From contig NZ_STGT01000001.1 of assembly GCF_004912145.1 (NCBI RefSeq), forward strand, positions 558,001-622,000: a stretch of DNA of 64,000 nt, written 5' to 3'. Shown piece after piece: positions 44,672-55,075 of this stretch. This DNA is from Peteryoungia rhizophila (lineage in GTDB: Bacteria; Pseudomonadota; Alphaproteobacteria; Rhizobiales; Rhizobiaceae). The position numbers and the translations under genes were made by a program. Position 1 is the stretch's first letter; the number at the start of each line of letters is the position of its first letter. Under the pieces are notes generated by a model that was given only the letters and a program-made list of their open reading frames with translations, had not been told where the DNA came from and did not search any database.

Positions 44672-45376
44672 TCAAACGTGACGGCTTAACCCGCCGTCGA
44701 CCTTCAGGTTCTGGCCGGTGATATAGGCCGCCCCATCGGAGGCGAGGAAGGCGATGGTGGCTGCGATTTCCTCGCTGGTGCCGTAGCGCTTCATCGGCAC
44801 GCCGTCGCGCCGCTCCTCGGTCGCCGGCAGGCTGTCGATCCAGCCGGGCAGGACATTGTTCATCCGGATGTTCTCACCCGCATAGGTATCGGCGAAGATC
44901 TTGGTGAAGGAGGCGAGGCCGGCACGGAAGACGGCGGAGGTCGGGAACATGGAGGACGGTTCGAAAGCCCAGGCGGTGGAGATGTTGATGATGGTGCCGG
45001 ATTTTTGGCGCTGCATGATCGGCGTGACGAGACGGGTCGGGCGAATGACGTTGAGCAGGTAGACATCCATGCCCGTCGCCCATTGCTCGTCGGTGATGTC
45101 GAGGATCTGCGCGCGGGGGCCGTGGCCGGCACTGTTGACCAGCACGTCGATGCGGCCATAGCGTTCCATCGTGCCCTCAACGAGGCGTGCGAGATCGTCC
45201 GGAGACTGGTTCGAACCGGTCATGCCGAAGCCGCCGAGTTCGGCTGCGAGCGCTTCGCCCTTGCCGGAGGAGGACAGGATCGCGAGTTTGAAGCCATCGG
45301 CCGCCAGGCGCCGCGCTGCCGCAGCGCCCATGCCGCTTCCACCCGCCGTGATGATGGCAACCTTTTCACTCGACAT
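44672..45376 (-). CDS. SDR-family protein with degenerate catalytic residues
   Basis: A 234-residue short-chain dehydrogenase fold: cofactor motif TAGGSGMG (10-17), VLVNSAGHGP in place of NNAG, Ser133 in NISTAW, and a C-terminal ITGQNLKVDGGLS. The catalytic YxxxK is replaced by S147-x-x-x-R151 (PTSAVFRAGL), so normal SDR proton relay is unlikely; related rhizobial proteins seem to share this. AGGGAG lies 6-7 nt before ATG 45376. Single gene. It may bind NAD(P) without classic catalysis or use another mechanism. Confidence 0.82.
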   Translation of the reverse strand: MSSEKVAIITAGGSGMGAAAARRLAADGFKLAILSSSGKGEALAAELGGFGMTGSNQSPDDLARLVEGTMERYGRIDVLVNSAGHGPRAQILDITDEQWATGMDVYLLNVIRPTRLVTPIMQRQKSGTIINISTAWAFEPSSMFPTSAVFRAGLASFTKIFADTYAGENIRMNNVLPGWIDSLPATEERRDGVPMKRYGTSEEIAATIAFLASDGAAYITGQNLKVDGGLSRHV

Positions 45377-45443
45377 GCTTGATCTCCCTTTGATGTGTCG
45401 GGAAGATCGAAGGTCCTGTGACCGATGTCCAGTCAGAAATGCT

Positions 45444-45477
45444 GAAGGCCGATGCAGCTTTCGCCGCACCGGCCTTC
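45444..45477 (-). terminator. Weak terminator-like hairpin after the PilZ-like gene
   Basis: GAAGGCCG (45444-45451) pairs with CGGCCTTC (45470-45477) around an 18-nt loop that can itself fold. There is no proper T tract on the minus strand, so it is only a candidate. Confidence 0.35.
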
Positions 45478-45499
45478 CGGTATCTCATTCATGTGCTGG

Positions 45500-45907
45500 C
45501 TACCAGCTGCGAACGTCGAGGACGCGATCCTTGTGCGCCGGATGGGTCGAGAAGACGAAGATGCGGTCCAGTTCCTTCTGTGTCAGCAGACGCAGGAAAC
45601 GGATCTCGGCCGTGTTGTTCGCAAAACTCTTCAGCAGGACTGCGCCGACCTTGGTGATACGGGCATCCGGAATATCGAGATAAAACTGCTTGGGCAGGTT
45701 GACCTGAGTCACCAGTGCGACGACCGCCCCGCTCAACGAAATTCGAATGACGTCGCAGCGCCGCGCCGCCATATGGGTCATGCCGTTCTCGGTATATTCG
45801 AGCCGCCCAGCATTCATCGTGTCCTCCATGCGATACCGGTTCTCCCGGTCGTACATGAAGGATTCTTCCTTCTTCAGGAAATGAGATCCGCCACCAGCCG
45901 TCCTCAT
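45500..45907 (-). CDS. PilZ-like small protein
   Basis: A 135-residue protein whose body follows a PilZ-like beta-barrel pattern: RLEYTENG, RRCDVIRISLSGAVVAL, LPKQFYLDIPDAR, then VGAVLLKSFANNTAEIRFL. The D/N-x-S-x-x-G motif is degenerate (RISLSG), so c-di-GMP binding is doubtful. Start uncertain: ATG 45907 is used, but ATGs 17 and 27 codons later are possible. It stands alone between an SDR gene and aglK. Confidence 0.6.
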   Translation of the reverse strand: MRTAGGGSHFLKKEESFMYDRENRYRMEDTMNAGRLEYTENGMTHMAARRCDVIRISLSGAVVALVTQVNLPKQFYLDIPDARITKVGAVLLKSFANNTAEIRFLRLLTQKELDRIFVFSTHPAHKDRVLDVRSW

Positions 45908-46001
45908 CTTTTCTGCCCTCGTCTTTTGTCCGTTGTTATGGAGAAAAGCTAGCAGTCACAACTTAACAGTCGGTATTGGCGGAGGGGTCATTCCTGGCCG
46001 C

Positions 46002-46035
46002 AAAAAAGCCCTGCCATCAGTAAGGATAACAGGGC
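46002..46035 (-). terminator. Terminator of the agl operon
   Basis: GCCCTG (46008-46013) and CAGGGC (46030-46035) form a 6-bp stem; on the minus strand it is followed by TTTTTT (46007-46002). It lies 28 bp past the aglK stop. Confidence 0.8.
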
Positions 46036-46062
46036 CTTAAGTGTCTGTTCGCTGGATTGCGA

Positions 46063-47151
<1,089 letters not shown>

Positions 47152-47165
47152 GCTTTCCTCCCCTG

Positions 47166-48821
47166 TCAGGCGTGACGCGCGAAAAAGGCGCCCCAAGCCG
47201 GCAACTCTACCTTGTTATCGTTGACTGCACCGGTGAACCCATGGCCTTCAAGCGCGATCCACTCGCCGACCGGCAAGGCTATCGCGGATTCGTCTGCTCT
47301 CATGTTGAAGATGCAGAGCAGCTTCTCATTGCCAAAGGCGCGGGTGTAGGCGAGCTGGTCGTCGCCAGCCTCGTGGAACGTGATGTCGCCCTTGGCAAAG
47401 GCCGGATGCTGGCGGCGGAAGGCCAGGAAGCGGCGATAGTACTCGAGCACCGACTCCGGCTTGCCAAACTGCGTATTGACCGCACGCAGGGTATGTTCAA
47501 CCGGGATCGGCAGCCAGGTCTTGGCTGCCGTCGAGAAGCCCGCCTGCAGCGCATGATCGTCCCAGACCATGGGCGTACGGCACCCATCGCGCCCCTTGAA
47601 TTCCGGCCAGAACTGGATGCCGTAGGGATCCTGGAGATCTTCGAAGGCGATATCGGCTTCGGTCAGGCCCAGTTCCTCGCCCTGATAGATACAGACCGAG
47701 CCGCGCTGGGTGAGCAGCAGGGCGGAGGTCATCTTGGCATAGGCTTCGCGGTCGAGCACGTTCGCGCCCCAGCGTGTCACGTGGCGAACCACGTCGTGGT
47801 TGGAGAAGGCCCAGCAGGCCCAGCCTTCCGGCGCGGCAGCGGCAAAGGCGTTCTGGGTGTTGCGGACGATCTCAGGCGTCAGCGGTTCCGGCGCCAGGAA
47901 TTCGAAGGCGTAGCACATCTGCATCTTGTCGTTGCCGGATGTATACTCGCCGACGATCTCGAGACCGCGCTGGCTGTCGCCGACCTCGCCAACCGCGGCA
48001 ATCGCCGGATACTCGTCCAGGAGCGCACGGAAGCGCTTGAGGAAGGCGATATTCTCGGGCCGGTTCTTGTCGTAGATATGTTCCTGGAAATTGTAAGGGT
48101 TTACGGCCGGCGCGGTCGAGGCGTTGCGGCGCTCGGGCGCTAGCGCCGGATTATCCCTTAGTTCCTTGTCGTGGAAATAGAAGTTGATCGTGTCGAGGCG
48201 GAAGCCGTCGACTCCCCGATCGAGCCAGAAGCGCGTGGCGGCCAGCAGCGCGTCCTGCACTTCCTGATTGTGCAGGTTCATGTCCGGCTGCGAGGTCAGG
48301 AAGTTGTGCATGTAGTACTGCATGCGGGTCGGATCCCACTGCCAGGCGGAGCCCCCGAAGATCGACAGCCAGTTGTTCGGCGGCGTACCGTCGGGCTTGG
48401 AGTCCGCCCAGACATACCAGTCGGCCTTCTCGTTGACGCGGCTCGACCGGCTCTCGACGAACCAGGGGTGCTGATCCGACGAATGGGACATGACGAGATC
48501 GATCATGACGCGGATGCCGAGACGATGGGCCTCGGCGATCAAGCCGTCAAAATCCGTCAGCGAACCGAACATCGGGTCGACATCGACATAGTTCGAGACG
48601 TCGTAGCCGAAGTCCTTCATCGGCGAGGTGAAGAAGGGCGAGATCCAGATCGCGTCCGCGCCGAGTTCGGCGATGTGCGCCAGTCGGGCGGTGATGCCCT
48701 TCAGGTCACCGATGCCGTCGCCGTTGGAATCCTGGTAGGAGCGCGGATAGATCTGATAGATCACCGCGCCGCGCCACCAGTCCTTGTCGGGCGTCATGAC
48801 GGGATTCGAAACTGCACTCAT
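47166..48821 (-). CDS. aglA: Alpha-glucosidase (GH13)
   Basis: A 551-residue cytoplasmic glycoside hydrolase: DWWRGAVIYQIYPRSYQDSNGDGIGDL start, nucleophile D210 (DGFRLDTINF), acid/base E279 (AVGEVGD), transition-state D343 (SNHDVVRH), and a C-terminal beta domain. It should split alpha-1,4-type glucosides such as maltose, sucrose or trehalose-like sugars brought in by AglEFGK. AGGAA lies 8 nt before ATG 48821. It lies 14 bp before aglK. Exact linkage preference cannot be read by eye. Confidence 0.94.
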   Translation of the reverse strand: MSAVSNPVMTPDKDWWRGAVIYQIYPRSYQDSNGDGIGDLKGITARLAHIAELGADAIWISPFFTSPMKDFGYDVSNYVDVDPMFGSLTDFDGLIAEAHRLGIRVMIDLVMSHSSDQHPWFVESRSSRVNEKADWYVWADSKPDGTPPNNWLSIFGGSAWQWDPTRMQYYMHNFLTSQPDMNLHNQEVQDALLAATRFWLDRGVDGFRLDTINFYFHDKELRDNPALAPERRNASTAPAVNPYNFQEHIYDKNRPENIAFLKRFRALLDEYPAIAAVGEVGDSQRGLEIVGEYTSGNDKMQMCYAFEFLAPEPLTPEIVRNTQNAFAAAAPEGWACWAFSNHDVVRHVTRWGANVLDREAYAKMTSALLLTQRGSVCIYQGEELGLTEADIAFEDLQDPYGIQFWPEFKGRDGCRTPMVWDDHALQAGFSTAAKTWLPIPVEHTLRAVNTQFGKPESVLEYYRRFLAFRRQHPAFAKGDITFHEAGDDQLAYTRAFGNEKLLCIFNMRADESAIALPVGEWIALEGHGFTGAVNDNKVELPAWGAFFARHA

Positions 48822-48858
48822 TTAGCTATTCCTGTTGGCTTGGTCTGTCGTCCCGGCG

Positions 48859-50022
48859 TCAGCCACCCTTGACCGAACCGGCAAGGAGGCCACGCACCAG
48901 GTAGCGTTGCATGAAGAAGAAGACGAGAAGCGGCACGGCGATCGAGACGAAGGCCGCCGTTGCCAGAATTTCCCAGTTGCCGCCGCGCGTGCCCAGAAGC
49001 TCGACGATCTGATTGGTCATGACCGTCGTCTCTCCCGTCGCGTCGATCAGAAAGACCTTGGCGACCAACAGGTCGTTCCAGGTCCAGAGGAACTGGAAGA
49101 TGGCGAAGGAAGCGAGCGCCGGGAAGGAGAGCGGCAGGATGATGCGCGTGAAGATTTGGAAATCGGTCGCGCCGTCCACCTTGGCGCATTCGATGATGTC
49201 GCGCGGCAACCCGACCATGTAATTGCGCAAGAGGTAGATCGCGAGTGGAAGGCCGAAGCCGGTATGGGCGAGCCAGACACCGAGATAGCCCTTGCCGATG
49301 CCGATGGAGAGATGCAGGCGCAGAAGCGGAATGAGCGCGAGCTGCAGCGGCACGACGAGAAGGGCGACGACGGCTGCGATCAGCAGTGCACGGCCCGGAA
49401 ACTCCATCCAGGCCAGGGCATAGGCAGCAAAGGCTGCGATGACGATCGGAATGACGGTCGCCGGGATGGTGACTGTGAGCGTGTTGAAGAAGGCTTTCGC
49501 CATCGAATCCGTCGTGGAGCCGGAGAAGAGCACGGTCTCGTAGTTGTCGAGCGTGAATTTCGGCGGCAGCTCGGCCGTCACGAAGATGCGATCGCCGCGA
49601 CTGCCGGTCATCTCGACATCGCTTTCCAAGCGATAATCACCGTTGGCCTGGACGGTCACCCGGCCATTGTCACCCATTGGGGCGGTCGCCCCGGGCTCGT
49701 ATTCGCTGATGGCGCGCGACGAGGTGCCCCAGGTCGAGATTTCCGCCTCCGCAGAGGCGCCACCTTCGCTCAGCACATTGCCTTCGATGACCCAGAGATT
49801 GCCTTCCTGCTGCTGGGTGGACGGAGCTGCCGTTCGCAAGACAAGGTTCTGCTCCTGCGAGAAGAGCGAGCTCCACCAGCCGCTGGTGGCAATCTGGTCC
49901 GACGTGCGGAACGAGGAGATGAAAAGACCTGCGGTCGGAAGCAACCAGAGAACAACAAGCAAGGCGACCGAAAGATGGACGGCCCAGACGAGACTGGATT
50001 TCTTACCTGCAACATTAGCCAT
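48859..50022 (-). CDS. aglG: Alpha-glucoside ABC transporter permease AglG
   Basis: A 387-residue MalG-type permease. After TM1 (about 12-37) there is a periplasmic insertion of roughly 115 residues (EQNLVLRTAAPSTQQQ ... FVTAELPPKFTLDNY) before the permease core with five more segments. The EAA loop is AKVDGATDFQIFTRIILPLSFPA. ATG 50022 was chosen 13 bp after the aglF stop. A long loop here is characteristic of AglG-like proteins and may contact the binding protein. Confidence 0.9.
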   Translation of the reverse strand: MANVAGKKSSLVWAVHLSVALLVVLWLLPTAGLFISSFRTSDQIATSGWWSSLFSQEQNLVLRTAAPSTQQQEGNLWVIEGNVLSEGGASAEAEISTWGTSSRAISEYEPGATAPMGDNGRVTVQANGDYRLESDVEMTGSRGDRIFVTAELPPKFTLDNYETVLFSGSTTDSMAKAFFNTLTVTIPATVIPIVIAAFAAYALAWMEFPGRALLIAAVVALLVVPLQLALIPLLRLHLSIGIGKGYLGVWLAHTGFGLPLAIYLLRNYMVGLPRDIIECAKVDGATDFQIFTRIILPLSFPALASFAIFQFLWTWNDLLVAKVFLIDATGETTVMTNQIVELLGTRGGNWEILATAAFVSIAVPLLVFFFMQRYLVRGLLAGSVKGG

Positions 50023-50035
50023 GATCCGCCTCCCC

Positions 50036-51277
50036 TCAGCGCATTTCTTTACGAGCGTTGTAGACATTCCAGACCAGGATCGGCATCACCAGCAGCATGA
50101 TGACCATGGCGCTGGCAGAACCGATGCCCCAATCATTGGAGCGGAACAGCTTGTCGAACATGTAGTTGGCGAGAACCTGGGTCTCCCACTGACCATTGGT
50201 CATGGCGAAGACGATGTCGAAGACCTTGAGCACGACGAGCGTGATGGTGGTCCAGACGACGACGACGGTTCCCATGATCTGCGGGATCTTGATCTTGAAG
50301 AAGATCTCGAAATCGTTGGCCCCATCGATCACGGCAGCCTCGATCGTCTCTTCAGGGATACCGCGTAGGGCAGCCGAGAGGATGACCATGGCAAAACCGG
50401 TCTGGATCCAGATCAACACCACCATGAGGAAGAAGTTGTTCCAGAAGGGGATGGTCAACCAGGTCTGGGGCTGACCATAGGGGTAGTCGAGGGTCAGCAC
50501 GGAATATATCGAAATCAGCGCCTTGTAGCCGAGCCATAGGGCGGCCAGCGTTACCGCCAGACGGACCACCACGCCAACAGCGGAACTTCCGCCGCGGCGC
50601 CCGACGCCGCCGGCCAGTGGCCGCAGCAACTGGTAGACACCGTAAATGACGAAGGCGAGGAAGGCTGCAAGCAGCAGCGCGGGCACGACGCGCAAAGCGA
50701 TCATCGCACCGATGCCATCACCGAAGGACAGCCAGATGGCATTCAGGATGCCGATCTGCTCTTCGCCGGCCGGGCGAGAATCGTAGACGAGCTTGAATAT
50801 GACGGATGCACCGACGAAAGAAATCGCCATGGGCATGAAGATCAGCGATTTCGCGATGTTGCCCCAGGAGATCCGGTCTGTGAGTTGCGCCGCCAGCAAG
50901 CCGAAGGCGGTCGATACCGCTGGCACAACGGTCAGCCAGAGAAGGTTGTTGCTGATCGCTTCCCAGAACTTCGGCTCATCCATCATTCGCTCATAGTTGG
51001 CGAAACCGATGAACGCTCCTCCGGCACTGCGGTCGGTGACGGAGAGCCACATCGTCGCGACAACCGGATAGGCGAGATAAACGCCGAGCGCGAAAATTGC
51101 GGGGAAGAGAAAGAGCCAGGGGCGGACCATATTGGCGCGATTGATGTTGCGCCCGGCATGTTCACCCTTTGCGGGGAACAGCACCCTGTCGACGAACATG
51201 TTCGACAGATAAAAATAACCTATACACCCGCCGACACCGACGATGATCGTGATCAGAGCCTGCAACGCTGGATTCAT
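50036..51277 (-). CDS. aglF: Alpha-glucoside ABC transporter permease AglF
   Basis: A 413-residue MalF-type permease with about eight hydrophobic segments and an EAA loop AAVIDGANDFEIFFKIKIPQIMGTVVVV. A second long loop (around GGVGRRGGSSAVGV) separates the N-terminal hydrophobic segments from the core. ATG 51277 follows GGGGGAGGCC. It is 96 bp after aglE, with a hairpin in the gap that would favour higher aglE mRNA levels. Confidence 0.9.
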   Translation of the reverse strand: MNPALQALITIIVGVGGCIGYFYLSNMFVDRVLFPAKGEHAGRNINRANMVRPWLFLFPAIFALGVYLAYPVVATMWLSVTDRSAGGAFIGFANYERMMDEPKFWEAISNNLLWLTVVPAVSTAFGLLAAQLTDRISWGNIAKSLIFMPMAISFVGASVIFKLVYDSRPAGEEQIGILNAIWLSFGDGIGAMIALRVVPALLLAAFLAFVIYGVYQLLRPLAGGVGRRGGSSAVGVVVRLAVTLAALWLGYKALISIYSVLTLDYPYGQPQTWLTIPFWNNFFLMVVLIWIQTGFAMVILSAALRGIPEETIEAAVIDGANDFEIFFKIKIPQIMGTVVVVWTTITLVVLKVFDIVFAMTNGQWETQVLANYMFDKLFRSNDWGIGSASAMVIMLLVMPILVWNVYNARKEMR

Positions 51278-51315
51278 GGTGGCCTCCCCCTCCGCATGCC
51301 TTCTCATTGTTTTTG

Positions 51316-51348
51316 CGAACGCCCGAGCAACTGAGGCCCGGACGTTCG
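51316..51348 (-). repeat. Hairpin between aglE and aglF
   Basis: CGAACG... (51316 on) pairs with ...CGTTCG (51343-51348), about 12 bp with G:T wobbles. There is no T tract on the minus strand, so it is more likely an mRNA-stabilising element than a terminator. Confidence 0.55.
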
Positions 51349-51373
51349 GTAGGCAGGTCTGCGCTACGGCAGA

Positions 51374-52726
51374 TTACTTGATGCCGTCCCAGGTCGCCTG
51401 GATCGACTTTGCTACATCTTCGGCCGACTTGCCACCGACAAAGTCCACCATGCCCGTCCAGAAGCTGCCGGCACCGACGGCGCCCGGCATCAGATCGGAA
51501 GCGTCGAAGCGGAAGGTCGTTGCCTGCAGCAGGACGTCGTTCATCTTGCGAACGGTCGGGTCGGTGAAGACTTCCGTGTTGACGCCCTTGTGGGGTGTGA
51601 GGAAGCCCTTCTGGGCCATCCAGACTTCATGGGCGATCGGCGACTTCAGGAATTCGATGAAGGCGCGGGCAGCCTTGCTGTCCTTGGTGATGGTGAAAGT
51701 GGTACCGGCACCAAGAACCGGACTACCGAGGTCCTTCTCGGCATAGGCGGGGAAGTAGAAGAAGTCCGCATCTTCACCCACAGACGTGCCTTCAGGGAAG
51801 AAGGACGGGATGAACGACGCCTGGTGGTGCAGGTAGCACTGCGGCGGCGAAGCGAAGAGGCCCTTCGGGCTGTCACGGAAGTCGGTGGACGCGACCGCGC
51901 CAGCGCCGCCGACGACGAACTTGTCGTTCTTGGCGAACCAGCCGAACTCATTGATGGCGTTGACGACGATCGGATCGTCGAACTTCATCTCGTTGGAGAC
52001 CCACTTGTCATAGTCTGCCGGCGATGCGGTGCGCAGCATCATGTCTTCGACCCAGTCGGTCGCAGGCCAGCCGGTGGCCGCACCCGAACCAAGACCGATG
52101 CACCACGGCGTACCGCCATCGGCGACGATCTTTTCCGTCAGAGCCTTGAGCTCTTCCATGGTCTGAGGCACTTCATAGCCAGCGTCTTCGAAGTTTTCCG
52201 GCGAATACCAGACAAGCGACTTCACGTCGGTCTTGTAGGGGAAGCCGTAGAAGGCCTTGTTGCCATCCTGGCCGGCATAGGTGCCGAGATCGACCCAGGA
52301 CTCGCCAGCGGCGTAGTTGTCCTTCAGCCAAGTGGCGTTTTCAGCACCGAGATCGGTGAGGAAGCCGCGCTTTGCCATGTCGGATGCGAGACCGGGCTGC
52401 GGGAAGATTGCGATATTCGGGGCGGAGCCGGCTTCCAGGTCGACGGCGATCTGCTGTTCGAAGCTGTCGGAACCGGTGTAACGAACGTCAGCACCGGTCG
52501 CGGCGGCGAAATAGGCCAGAACGCTCTCGACGAGTTGCTGGTCGGGTCCGAGCCAGGGGCCAAAGATTGTGATCTGCTCGCCATCGAGCTGTGTCTTCTT
52601 CAGTTCTTCGAAGCTCGCCCAGTTGAACTTCGCATCTTCGCCCGGAGCAAACTTGAGTTCCTGCGCGGCAGCAGTGCCGGCCACGAGCGCGGCAGCCGCC
52701 ACGGTCATCAAAAACATCTTCTTCAT
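51374..52726 (-). CDS. aglE: Alpha-glucoside-binding periplasmic protein AglE
   Basis: A 450-residue solute-binding protein with a Sec signal (1-21, TAAA cleavage). Mature region QELKFAPGEDAKFNWASFEELKKTQLDGEQITIFGPW, then SGAATGWPATDWVEDM and AGTTFTITKDSKAARAFIEFLKSP. It is the first gene of the operon with GGGAGG before ATG 52726. It binds alpha-glucosides for AglFG. The divergent aglR and two AAGCGCTT operators point to repression relieved by substrate. Confidence 0.93.
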   Translation of the reverse strand: MKKMFLMTVAAAALVAGTAAAQELKFAPGEDAKFNWASFEELKKTQLDGEQITIFGPWLGPDQQLVESVLAYFAAATGADVRYTGSDSFEQQIAVDLEAGSAPNIAIFPQPGLASDMAKRGFLTDLGAENATWLKDNYAAGESWVDLGTYAGQDGNKAFYGFPYKTDVKSLVWYSPENFEDAGYEVPQTMEELKALTEKIVADGGTPWCIGLGSGAATGWPATDWVEDMMLRTASPADYDKWVSNEMKFDDPIVVNAINEFGWFAKNDKFVVGGAGAVASTDFRDSPKGLFASPPQCYLHHQASFIPSFFPEGTSVGEDADFFYFPAYAEKDLGSPVLGAGTTFTITKDSKAARAFIEFLKSPIAHEVWMAQKGFLTPHKGVNTEVFTDPTVRKMNDVLLQATTFRFDASDLMPGAVGAGSFWTGMVDFVGGKSAEDVAKSIQATWDGIK

Positions 52727-52783
52727 GTGATTTACCTCCCATCACATCGGACGGCCAATCGTCCCTGATCAGCGCATTATCCT

Positions 52784-52958
52784 CAAAGCGCTTTGGCCCC
52801 TATTTCATCACATTGGGTTCCATCGGGAGTCAAGGGGCTTTTCAGGAGTTGCCGCAATTTGGCGCAGGAGGCCGTCCGTTCTGAGGCAAATGCCTCATCG
52901 GCGCTCAGATTTCTCTTGTCGTAAGGCCAGCCTCTGCGCCATATTCCAAGCGCTTTGG
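52784..52958. promoter_or_regulatory. Two LacI-type operators in the aglR-aglE gap
   Basis: CAAAGCGCTTTG (52784-52795, perfect palindrome) and CCAAGCGCTTTGG (52946-52958, AAGCGCTT core) have centres about 162 bp apart. The CG-centred AAGCGCTT core is the LacI/GalR type. One is 58-69 bp before aglE and the other 48-60 bp before aglR, so they can serve repression of both promoters, perhaps by looping. Confidence 0.78.
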
Positions 52959-53005
52959 CCGTGAACAGAGGAGGTTCGCGACCGGGCGAGGAGAGGAAAT
53001 CCGCA

Positions 53006-54031
53006 GTGAACTTGAAAGAACTGTCCCAGATGCTCGGGCTGTCGCAGACGACGATCAGCCGCGCACTCAACGGCTATCCCGAGGTCAACGAAGACACACG
53101 CCAACGGGTCTTGAAGGCTGCGAAGGAAACCGGCTATCGGCCGAACCGCGCCGCCCAGAGGCTCGCGACCGGCAAGGCGGGTTCCATCGGACTGATCATG
53201 CCGATTTCTCCCGACCACAGTTCGGACATGCATTTTGCCGAATTCCAGAGCGGTCTCGCCGAGGCATCGATCGAACACGACTTCCACTTTGTCATCATGC
53301 CTTCCCGGGCCGAAGACGAGGAGCAGGCGATCCGCTGGCTGGTCGCGAGCGGCAGCGTGGATGGCTACTACCTCGCCTATATCCGCGAGAGAGATCCGCG
53401 GATCGCCATGGCGAAGTCGCTCTCCCTGCCCTTCATCGTGCATGGCCGCTCCTTCGGCCTCGACCTCGACTACCCTTTCCTGGACGTCGACAATGAAGGT
53501 GCATTCTACGATGCGACGCGATTTCTTCTGCAGCTCGGCCACAAGCGGGTGGCGCTTCTGAATGGCCAGGCCGATCTCGATTTTGCTTGTCGCCGAATGC
53601 GCGGAACGGAAAAAGCACTGGCCGAAAAGGGGCTACTACTGGATCCGCGCCATACGCGGCACAGCTTCATGAGCGACGAGCAGGGCTATCGCGGGATGAA
53701 GGAGATCCTGGCTGGTCCGGAGCGGCCGACCGCCGTTCTTTGTGCCAGTACCGTGCTGGCGCTCGGTGCCGTCCGGGCTATGAACGAGTTTGGGCTGAAG
53801 CTCGGCACCGACATCTCGCTGATCGCGCATGACGACGAATTGCCACTGCTGAAGCCGGAAAATTTCTCGACGCCGCTGACGACGACCCGCTCATCGCTGC
53901 GGGCAGCTGGAAAACGGGTCGGCGACCGCCTGATCGCGATGATCCAACAGAGCGAGCCGGCGCCGTCGGCACAGGAATTGTGGAAGGTGGAACTCGTGGT
54001 CCGGGCTTCTACCGGGCCGGCGCCTGCCTGA
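53006..54031 (+). CDS. aglR: LacI-family repressor of the agl operon
   Basis: A 341-residue LacI/GalR regulator: N-terminal HTH (NLKELSQMLGLSQTTISRALNGYPEVNEDTRQRVLKAA), hinge YRPNRAAQRLATGK, then a periplasmic-binding-like effector domain with SDEQGYRGM and a C-terminal TTTRSSLRAAGKRVGDRLI. GTG 53006, with AGGA 8 nt upstream, was chosen since it places NLKELS at the usual N-terminus. It is divergent from aglE; the AAGCGCTT sites between them are likely its operators. Confidence 0.92.
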   Translation: MNLKELSQMLGLSQTTISRALNGYPEVNEDTRQRVLKAAKETGYRPNRAAQRLATGKAGSIGLIMPISPDHSSDMHFAEFQSGLAEASIEHDFHFVIMPSRAEDEEQAIRWLVASGSVDGYYLAYIRERDPRIAMAKSLSLPFIVHGRSFGLDLDYPFLDVDNEGAFYDATRFLLQLGHKRVALLNGQADLDFACRRMRGTEKALAEKGLLLDPRHTRHSFMSDEQGYRGMKEILAGPERPTAVLCASTVLALGAVRAMNEFGLKLGTDISLIAHDDELPLLKPENFSTPLTTTRSSLRAAGKRVGDRLIAMIQQSEPAPSAQELWKVELVVRASTGPAPA

Positions 54032-54052
54032 CCCGGTTGCCTGACGAATCCG

Positions 54053-54952
54053 TCAGAAGCTGGGCGCTGGAACTCCGGCCCGGCGGTGGGCGGCGATGGC
54101 GGTATTGGCCATCAACATGGCGATGGTCATCGGGCCGACACCGCCCGGAACCGGCGAGATCGCCTTGGCGACCGGCTTGCACTCCGCAAAAGCGACATCA
54201 CCCACGAGCTTGAACTTGCCCTCGCCCTTTTCCGGCGCCGGCACGCGATTGATCCCGACGTCGATGACGGTGGCACCCGGCTTCAGCCAGTCGGCCTTGA
54301 CCATCTCGGCACGGCCGACGGCGGCGACCAGGATATCCGCCTGACGAGCGAGTTCCGGCAGGTCGCGGCTCCGCGAATGGCCGATGGTGACAGTCGCATT
54401 GGCATTGAGCAGGAGCTGCGCCATCGGCTTTCCGAAGAGGTTGGAGCGGCCGATGACCAGTGCGTTCAGCCCGGAAAGGTCCTTGCCGTGTATTTGTCGA
54501 ACCAGGATCATGGCACCGGCCGGCGTGCAGGAGAGAAGGCCGGTCTTCAGGTCACCGGTCGCCAGCTTGCCGGCATTGACGATGTGCAGGCCGTCGACAT
54601 CCTTTTCGGGCAAGATCGACTGGATGACAGGCTCGCTGTCGAGATGCTTGGGCAGCGGCAGCTGGACGAGAATGCCATCGATTTCAGGATTGGCATTGAG
54701 GGAGGCGACCAATGCCATCAGGTCAGCTTGAGCGGTATTCTCGGGAAGCGTGTGCTGGATGGAGTTGAAGCCACACTGTTTGGCCATGCGGCTCTTAGCG
54801 CCGACATAGGCGTGGCTTGCCGGGTCATCCCCGACAATGACGACCGCGAGACCCGGCTTGCGGTGGCCGGACGTCGCTAGCCCGGTTGCCGCTGAGGTTA
54901 CCGCTTCGATCACCGAAGCGGCGGCTGCCTTTCCATCGATTACCGTGGTCAC
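54053..54952 (-). CDS. folD: Methylenetetrahydrofolate dehydrogenase/cyclohydrolase
   Basis: A 299-residue bifunctional enzyme (EC 1.5.1.5 and 3.5.4.9) of one-carbon metabolism. Visible: [22 protein letters not shown] with the catalytic lysine, [13 protein letters not shown], the Rossmann [15 protein letters not shown], and C-terminal [15 protein letters not shown]. Start uncertain: GTG 54952 fits [13 protein letters not shown] best; a TTG 3 codons earlier has a GGGGA nearby. It converges with aglR (22 bp gap). Confidence 0.94.
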   Translation of the reverse strand: MTTVIDGKAAAASVIEAVTSAATGLATSGHRKPGLAVVIVGDDPASHAYVGAKSRMAKQCGFNSIQHTLPENTAQADLMALVASLNANPEIDGILVQLPLPKHLDSEPVIQSILPEKDVDGLHIVNAGKLATGDLKTGLLSCTPAGAMILVRQIHGKDLSGLNALVIGRSNLFGKPMAQLLLNANATVTIGHSRSRDLPELARQADILVAAVGRAEMVKADWLKPGATVIDVGINRVPAPEKGEGKFKLVGDVAFAECKPVAKAISPVPGGVGPMTIAMLMANTAIAAHRRAGVPAPSF

Positions 54953-55075
54953 TGTGCTCAAATCCCCGTCTTCAACTGGCAGCAAGCTAGCGCCAACGCA
55001 GGGGCACCATTTGCCTGTCCCCGTCCTATGCTGTCAAAATGCGGCATATTGCAAGGCAGGACTTGCGGGTTTTGA

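Noticed and set aside
54041..54056. CTGACG/CGTCAG hairpin between aglR and folD
   Set aside because: Only 6 bp, overlaps the folD stop codon and has no T tract in either direction.
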